Assembly: GCA_943737045.1 (NCBI GenBank) | Contig: CALSFV010000240.1 | Location: forward strand, 790,001 to 854,000 | Length of the DNA stretch: 64,000 nucleotides | Reading direction: 5' to 3' | Source: Parapristionchus giblindavisi | Lineage: Eukaryota; Nematoda; Chromadorea; Rhabditida; Diplogasteridae | Part shown: one piece after another, positions 58,230-64,000 of the stretch | How positions within the stretch are numbered: the first letter of the stretch is position 1 | Layout: each line of letters begins with the position of its first letter | The notes under the pieces: model-generated | Databases searched by the model: none | Told to the model about the DNA's origin: nothing | The model's input: the letters and a program-made list of their open reading frames with translations, nothing else | Program-made: the position numbers and the translations under genes

Positions 58230-58760
58230 ACAACGATGGAGAAGTACGCTTTTCGCATCGGGGACAGAAGCTGAAACCGCGAGAGGAGCAGAAAGAGCAT
58301 GGAGATATCGATCCCTCCATCGGTAGATCATCGATCGATCTCTAGCCTGTCAATTGATCCGGTACCTCCCGCGCTTGGTCTCGGAACTGTCCTGGAGAAG
58401 CCAGTTGCATCAGTTCCTTCGTTTGTTCTACAATCCTCCAATTCTTCTCTCTTCTCGAATGGAGTTTGACTATGACCCAGTTTCTGCCAAGGCTGTTTCT
58501 GTCCAGATTGCCATCACCTTCGACCCCTCCCTCTCCTCCGAGATCACTCGTGACTCCCTCAACTCTAGGGCTTCTACAAGGGCGGATTCATCACGGACCG
58601 CTCTCCTCGCTTCATCGGCCCTAAGGAGTTCATCTTCGGCAAGGGATCGATGGCTCCGTGCTTTTTCTGCTCCTCCCGCGGTTGCAGCATCTGTCCCTAA
58701 TGCGAGAAGCCGTTCTGCTTCAACTGCTTCTGGGTACTTCTCCATCGTTGTTGATTTGTA
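58230..58760 (+). other. GC-richer unique core, possible captured coding fragment
   Basis: Unlike the arms, this block is balanced in composition with long open frames on both strands. One plus-strand frame ends FYKGGFITDRSPRF, FGKGSMAPCFFCSSRGCSIC, a stop, then CEKPFCFNCF. This cysteine pattern (C-x2-C, C-x2-C, C-x4-C-x2-C) looks like part of a zinc-binding module. Another frame reads MEFDYDPVSAKAVSVQIAIT. Neither is intact, and I cannot name a source gene. Confidence 0.35.
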
Positions 58761-60310
58761 GTTGTTGTTATCGTTGTTGTTGTTGTTGAATATGAAGTTT
58801 GACTTTGAAACTGCATGTTGGAAAGCAAAGAAAAAAACAGCAAAAGAATACTACTGTATCCTATCCATGCTACCGTATCCGATCTACGCAACAAAAGCTA
58901 TCGTATTCACCACTTATACCGAAATCCGTCAATACTACCGTATAGCGTCCATGGATCCTGTTTCAGGCACGATGCCCACCAATCGTTGTTGTTGAAGATG
59001 AAGTTTGACTTTGAAACTGCATGTTGGAAAGCAAAGAAAAAATACAGCAAAAGAAATTGTACAAGGGGGGATTCGAACCCACGACATTCCAAAAGCTAAT
59101 CCCACAATCTAACCACTTGGCTACGGAGCACACAGACTGTGTTCTTTGAGTGTTTGACACTACTCCACGGGGCTCGCGCCCAAATTTCCATCACATTTTC
59201 ATAATCGATTTTCGGTACCAAAGAAGCAAATATGCGGATATTTCAAAACAGTTCTGTGACCCCCTGGGGGGTCTTAGTCGACCTGTGTCAACGAATTTAG
59301 CACTGAGTGTCCGCGGCATTTGTGGTTCCCTTGTCAGTTTAAAAATCATAATTTTTTAAAAATACGATTACGGTGAATAAATCATTTTTATAATGAAGTC
59401 GTGAATTATGGTGTGGCACCTACAGTATCCCGAATCGATCAATTTAGAAATCTGGTAGTTTTAAACATATTTTACCGCTGTTCCTGACATGACTAAGGTA
59501 TACGACTACTCCTCGTCTTCGGAGTGCACCCGTGCCCAGGTGCTGATGTCGATGAAAATTGACAATTTTCGTAAATTGATCACTATTTCGTTGTTTGTGA
59601 TCCAATATCGATAAAAATTGGATCACTATACCATATTATCATCTATGCAAACATACTAAAAAATAAAGAGAATCGGTTGACTGCGAAGAAAGTTATTGTT
59701 GAAAAACCAAAATATTGTAGAATATTTGCCAGCACTGTACCGTGCAGGTGCACTCCGAAGACGAAGAGTAGTCGTATACCTTAGTCATGTCAGGAACAGC
59801 GGTAAAATATGTTTAAAACAACCAGATTTCTAAATTGATCAATTCGGGATACTGTAGGTGCCACACCATAATTCACGACTTCATTATAAAAATGATTTAT
59901 TCACAGTAATCGTATTTTTAAAAAATTATGATTTTTAAACTGAAGCTGTGTTATGATATTTAGAAGCGATTAAGCAAATAAAAAAACGTAGGGTTGTTGT
60001 AGCAAAATAGTGAAAATTAATTAAATGTGAAATTTTTTTCGAAAATTCAAAATTCCAGCCTTCGTTGACCGTTGATCGAAAAACTCCCCTCGACAATAGT
60101 TTCTTAGAATTAGCTAAGGAGTCGATTGCGTCCACTCCCGCATCGATTGGATTCAAAATAAACCTTTTAGGAAAAGGCGCCAAATCGTTGTGTGGTCACC
60201 TCCTGAAGCGAATTTTCAATTGGAAGGAATTTCCAAGCGCCAGTGAACTTCACTCATTGAGCCTGTAATTATCATACATAAAACAGAAAAATCCATTTTT
60301 CGTCTATACC
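58625..60310. repeat. Exact long repeat, first copy
   Basis: From GGAGTTCATCTTCGG to CGTCTATACC this 1686-bp stretch recurs at 62315-64000, offset exactly 3690 bp. Frames in the two copies translate identically, which means a very recent duplication or an assembly duplication. Confidence 0.93.
59335..59942. mobile_element. 608-bp palindromic element inside foldback arm
   Basis: Ends CAGTTTAAAAATCAT/ATGATTTTTAAACTG. Arms continue through GATTACGGTGAATAAATC and GGTGTGGCACCTACAGTATC to a centre near 59640. The left arm of the host foldback (near 57860) shows the uninterrupted site CCCTTGTGAAGC, so it inserted into the right arm afterwards. No clear target duplication. The copy at 63025-63632 is part of the long repeat. 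Confidence 0.8.
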
Positions 60311-60528
60311 GCACCTATGTCGATTTTCTAAGATAGCTTGTTGTAGATTCTTTTTTTAAATGTGAATCTTCATTTAAAATCTAAATTCTCATTTCTTTAA
60401 CATTCATGAATAATCGGTTTATTCAGTACCACATTTTCTTCAGGATTTTTCTCCTCGTTTTGTACATGCATTCGATATGCTGATAGAAGAATCCTTGTCT
60501 TGGTAATTACGATTTCGCTTACTACTGT

Positions 60529-60749
60529 GGTGTTAAAATCTTGGAAAAGTAGATGTAAAAGTGAAAAGTAGTGTTAATTTTGTGATTGTAAAAGTAGTTG
60601 GAAAAGTAGCTTGGCTTGGTAATTGACAATTTTTTACAATAAAAATCCTTTACGTGAGTGTTGGATTACAACTTTTCCAACTACTTTCACAATCACAAAA
60701 TTAACACTACTTTTCACTTTTCCATCTACTTTTCCAAGATTTTAACACC
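60529..60749. mobile_element. 221-bp palindromic MITE after b3
   Basis: Ends GGTGTTAAAATCTTGG/CCAAGATTTTAACACC. Inner arms GTGAAAAGTAGTGTTAATTT and complement extend the hairpin to nearly full length. The equivalent place in unit 1 (about 33338) lacks it. Confidence 0.78.
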
Positions 60750-61397
60750 GCATAAGACAGTTCCGATTACGATAGTTCATAATATCGATGGTTCGATGTT
60801 TTCTTTCGAAAACGTCATTCTTTCAATATATTAATTGTTATTTAGTTACTCCATGATTACATTAAAGCTATTTGTTCATTGTTTTCCTGTTCAGGACGTA
60901 TTATGATGATTATGCAGATATACCTTCTCAGTTTCGTGCAAGATGGTGATGGTCTTATTATTTCATAATTTGTCTATTTTTAAGAAAAAAATCAATTGTA
61001 ATTTATATTTTCCGTAACCATTGTTTTGTTTCTCCGTATCTTGAAGCGTATATCACTGTGTGTTCATTTTTGTTGTTAGATTGGGAAGTTGTCAGTGATA
61101 TATCATTTTTTGTACATTCTTTTCTTACTTTGCTATACTTGAATAAAGTCCTGACTGTATCTTCTTTGAAATGAATCCTGAGGATCGTTGCTTCGTTCGA
61201 TTCGAATATCTCTCATTGCTTGTTCTGATTCCTTATTAAGATTGGCTATTCGCGTTGCGGGCCCGTAAAATCATTGCGGATCGCTCCCCCTCCACTTCCT
61301 GACTTGGGGGGGGGGGTGATTGCGGGCATTTTACGAGCCATTGGTCCCCCGAATAGCCAGCTCTATGTCTTATATTTACTTGACTCATTGTCAGTTA

Positions 61398-61519
61398 TGT
61401 CATCAACTGAAACTCGTCGACACAATGATGAAATCGAAATTATGAACTCTCAATCGATTCGATTTCAATTGAGAGAACGCAATATACCTCTCACATTTCG
61501 TCCAGGAAATTTCACAGGG
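61398..61519 (+). pseudogene. BTB gene c2, first-exon fragment
   Basis: MSSTETRRHNDEIEIMNSQS and the rest of exon 1 match c1 exon 1 with four changes, ending at the same phase-2 donor (ACAGG|GTAATT). No later exon follows before the foldback repeat at 62315, so the gene is a stub in this window. Confidence 0.75.
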
Positions 61520-61551
61520 TAATTTGCATATAAAATAATCAAACTAATTAA

Positions 61552-62043
61552 AGGGAGAGTATCCCATAAAAATATTGATTGAAATTCCGAAAATGTTCGT
61601 ACGTGAAATTTTGTCCCACCACGAATTTACGAACTATCATACTGTAGTTTTTGAAAATCGCAATTGATATCTGTGCCGGTGCAGTGCAAAAACATAGTGA
61701 AAGAGAAAAGATAGATTGGATAGGAAGCGACTCGCCTTCTATCCAATCGATTTTGGCAAATCGATAGTTTATTGTCATAAGGAATAGGCTGACATCTGAT
61801 CTGTCTCATAATACAACCAGTGAATACAAAGAGATCATGGATAGGTATAGCACTTCCCGAGCAGACATTTGTCTATTGATGGCCTAGTGGTCTACGGCGC
61901 GCTCAAAGGCCGTAGCTCACGGGTTCTACCACCACTTTGGGTCGTGATTTTTGCTGATTTCTATGATATATTCTAGTTCGACTTTTCCGTATGGGGATCT
62001 CCCGCGAATTTGAACATATAATTCTCCAAGGGATACCGTCCCT
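61552..62043. mobile_element. TTAA-flanked MITE with tRNA-like core (492 bp)
   Basis: Ends AGGGAGAGTATCCC and GGGATACCGTCCCT, with TTAA at 61548-61551 and 62044-62047. c1 intron 1 (near 34350) has the empty site AACTAATTAATCTACG. Near 61876-61945, GATGGCCTAGTGGTCTA (A-box-like) and GGGTTCTACC (weak B-box-like) give a tRNA-like core. No coding content. Confidence 0.88.
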
Positions 62044-62314
62044 TTAATCTACGTCCGAGTAAAGTATGGCAACCATCAGACTATTTTAAGCTTAAAAGCT
62101 TAATTCCCTAGGGAAGAGCTTTTTTTTGAAATTTTGAAAATAACAGAAATAAGATCCGTACCGTACTCCTAATCATCTAATAGAGAAATTCGTAGTTTTG
62201 CCACAGCTACGATAATAACACAACTTTCTAACAGTTCTTATGGATCTATTTTTCTATTTTTCTATGTTACACAACTTTCTAACAGTTCTTATGGATCTAT
62301 TTTTCTATTTTTCT

Positions 62315-64000
62315 GGAGTTCATCTTCGGCAAGGGATCGATGGCTCCGTGCTTTTTCTGCTCCTCCCGCGGTTGCAGCATCTGTCCCTAATGCGAGAAGC
62401 CGTTCTGCTTCAACTGCTTCTGGGTACTTCTCCATCGTTGTTGATTTGTAGTTGTTGTTATCGTTGTTGTTGTTGTTGAATATGAAGTTTGACTTTGAAA
62501 CTGCATGTTGGAAAGCAAAGAAAAAAACAGCAAAAGAATACTACTGTATCCTATCCATGCTACCGTATCCGATCTACGCAACAAAAGCTATCGTATTCAC
62601 CACTTATACCGAAATCCGTCAATACTACCGTATAGCGTCCATGGATCCTGTTTCAGGCACGATGCCCACCAATCGTTGTTGTTGAAGATGAAGTTTGACT
62701 TTGAAACTGCATGTTGGAAAGCAAAGAAAAAATACAGCAAAAGAAATTGTACAAGGGGGGATTCGAACCCACGACATTCCAAAAGCTAATCCCACAATCT
62801 AACCACTTGGCTACGGAGCACACAGACTGTGTTCTTTGAGTGTTTGACACTACTCCACGGGGCTCGCGCCCAAATTTCCATCACATTTTCATAATCGATT
62901 TTCGGTACCAAAGAAGCAAATATGCGGATATTTCAAAACAGTTCTGTGACCCCCTGGGGGGTCTTAGTCGACCTGTGTCAACGAATTTAGCACTGAGTGT
63001 CCGCGGCATTTGTGGTTCCCTTGTCAGTTTAAAAATCATAATTTTTTAAAAATACGATTACGGTGAATAAATCATTTTTATAATGAAGTCGTGAATTATG
63101 GTGTGGCACCTACAGTATCCCGAATCGATCAATTTAGAAATCTGGTAGTTTTAAACATATTTTACCGCTGTTCCTGACATGACTAAGGTATACGACTACT
63201 CCTCGTCTTCGGAGTGCACCCGTGCCCAGGTGCTGATGTCGATGAAAATTGACAATTTTCGTAAATTGATCACTATTTCGTTGTTTGTGATCCAATATCG
63301 ATAAAAATTGGATCACTATACCATATTATCATCTATGCAAACATACTAAAAAATAAAGAGAATCGGTTGACTGCGAAGAAAGTTATTGTTGAAAAACCAA
63401 AATATTGTAGAATATTTGCCAGCACTGTACCGTGCAGGTGCACTCCGAAGACGAAGAGTAGTCGTATACCTTAGTCATGTCAGGAACAGCGGTAAAATAT
63501 GTTTAAAACAACCAGATTTCTAAATTGATCAATTCGGGATACTGTAGGTGCCACACCATAATTCACGACTTCATTATAAAAATGATTTATTCACAGTAAT
63601 CGTATTTTTAAAAAATTATGATTTTTAAACTGAAGCTGTGTTATGATATTTAGAAGCGATTAAGCAAATAAAAAAACGTAGGGTTGTTGTAGCAAAATAG
63701 TGAAAATTAATTAAATGTGAAATTTTTTTCGAAAATTCAAAATTCCAGCCTTCGTTGACCGTTGATCGAAAAACTCCCCTCGACAATAGTTTCTTAGAAT
63801 TAGCTAAGGAGTCGATTGCGTCCACTCCCGCATCGATTGGATTCAAAATAAACCTTTTAGGAAAAGGCGCCAAATCGTTGTGTGGTCACCTCCTGAAGCG
63901 AATTTTCAATTGGAAGGAATTTCCAAGCGCCAGTGAACTTCACTCATTGAGCCTGTAATTATCATACATAAAACAGAAAAATCCATTTTTCGTCTATACC
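62315..64000. repeat. Exact long repeat, second copy (runs off the window)
   Basis: Repeats 58625-60310. It contains the right half of the 2.9-kb foldback, its minus-strand tRNA-like segment (62754-62821) and the 608-bp palindrome (63025-63632). It begins abruptly inside the foldback core, so the left arm is missing here. Confidence 0.93.

Larger units (their letters stand above)
57452..60343. mobile_element. 2.9-kb foldback element in b3 last intron
   Basis: Bounded by TA (57450-57451, 60344-60345). The inverted remnant at 33067 joins the same flanks with one TA, so this is the inserted segment. The outermost ends GAAAACACTATCT and AGATAGCTTGTTG pair weakly. Strong arms run about 57490-58240 against 58740-60310, the right one lengthened by a 608-bp palindrome and a repeat of the inner end. 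The 67-77-codon frames in the arms (KTPLDNSFLELAKESIASTP) are mirror copies. The left arm carries a tRNA-like segment and the centre a GC-richer unique block. Confidence 0.82.
54052..60506 (+). pseudogene. BTB gene b3, broken by a transposon in exon 4
   Basis: Exons follow b1: 54052-54185, 54360-54473, 54659-54733, 54822-54834 plus 55979-56049 (one exon split by an insertion), 56234-56309, 56355-56464, 56514-56586, 56639-56710, 56757-56846, 57073-57219 and 60444-60506. All flanking phases are intact, and the BTB motifs (LTNLKITVGDTVFYVNKS, FELLLKFIYPENTE, ILNLAYKFKIDRLMWEYVE) are undamaged. About 1.14 kb of foldback DNA sits between SEES and INELSAKDVHF of exon 4. The last intron is 3.2 kb because of a MITE and a 2.9-kb foldback. 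Unless the insertion is spliced out as an intron the product is truncated near residue 112. The good state of the rest says the loss is recent. Confidence 0.78.
60756..62228. repeat. Duplicate of the spacer and start of c1
   Basis: Matches 33341-34545 closely: same AATAAA region, shortened GC-rich MITE (61244-61359), c1-type first exon and intron start. It is interrupted by a TTAA element at 61552. At 62219-62313 a 51-bp unit is tandemly doubled, then the sequence jumps to the foldback repeat. Confidence 0.82.

Noticed and set aside
58470..58745. 91-codon alanine/glutamate-rich minus-strand frame
   Set aside because: It is the complement of serine/arginine-rich plus frames in a balanced-GC block; neither strand can be preferred without homology.

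Overview
The window is eukaryotic and reads as a nematode, probably rhabditid or diplogastrid (Caenorhabditis or Pristionchus type). The basis is many short introns with GT donors and TTTCAG/TTTTAG acceptors, an SLC52 riboflavin transporter of the nematode rft type, a tandem family of BTB-domain genes with MATH-like architecture, and extreme density of small inverted-repeat DNA transposons. Species assignment is inference. All gene models were spliced by hand; they keep phase across every junction unless stated, but no transcript evidence is available.

Left part (1-11 kb): two ordinary genes transcribed towards each other. A six-exon neuronal-calcium-sensor-like EF-hand gene (+, 2289-4214) faces a 14-exon riboflavin transporter gene (-, 4992-10106, 447 aa). 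Transporter introns hold two hAT-like miniature elements, and many introns carry a dispersed GATCAAA repeat.

Middle parts (11-24.4 kb and 37.4-43.4 kb): six copies of one large repeat family, here called FB (copies A-F, alternating strands). Each carries polypyrimidine tracts, exon-like blocks flanked by splice sites and, in five of six copies, a tRNA-like A box/B box segment. Copies A and B form a nearly 6-kb palindrome. Nested inside or between copies are a hAT-like foldback, a TTAA-flanked element, a TA-flanked foldback and two dead non-LTR retrotransposon 3' ends.

BTB array (26.7-37.1 kb and 47.7-61.5 kb): three 11-exon BTB genes with one shared exon plan (b1, b2, c1) have open frames. 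A fourth (b3) is broken by a transposon in exon 4 and has a 3.2-kb last intron filled with a foldback. Four smaller decayed BTB-like loci (a1-a4) and one first-exon fragment (c2) complete the set. Most of the array is a segmental duplication of roughly 9 kb (24.4-33.0 against 43.4-53.3 kb), so one copy supplies the empty site for insertions in the other. This gives direct target-site evidence for hAT-like (8 bp), TTAA-type, PIF/Harbinger-like (TTA) and TA-type insertions, all without an intact transposase.

Right end (57.4-64 kb): a 2.9-kb foldback with a possible captured coding fragment. From 58625 to 60310 it is repeated at an offset of exactly 3690 bp up to the window edge. The most novel aspect is the repeated pairing of tRNA-like pol III boxes with four unrelated inverted-repeat elements, together with a paralogue system that records insertion order.
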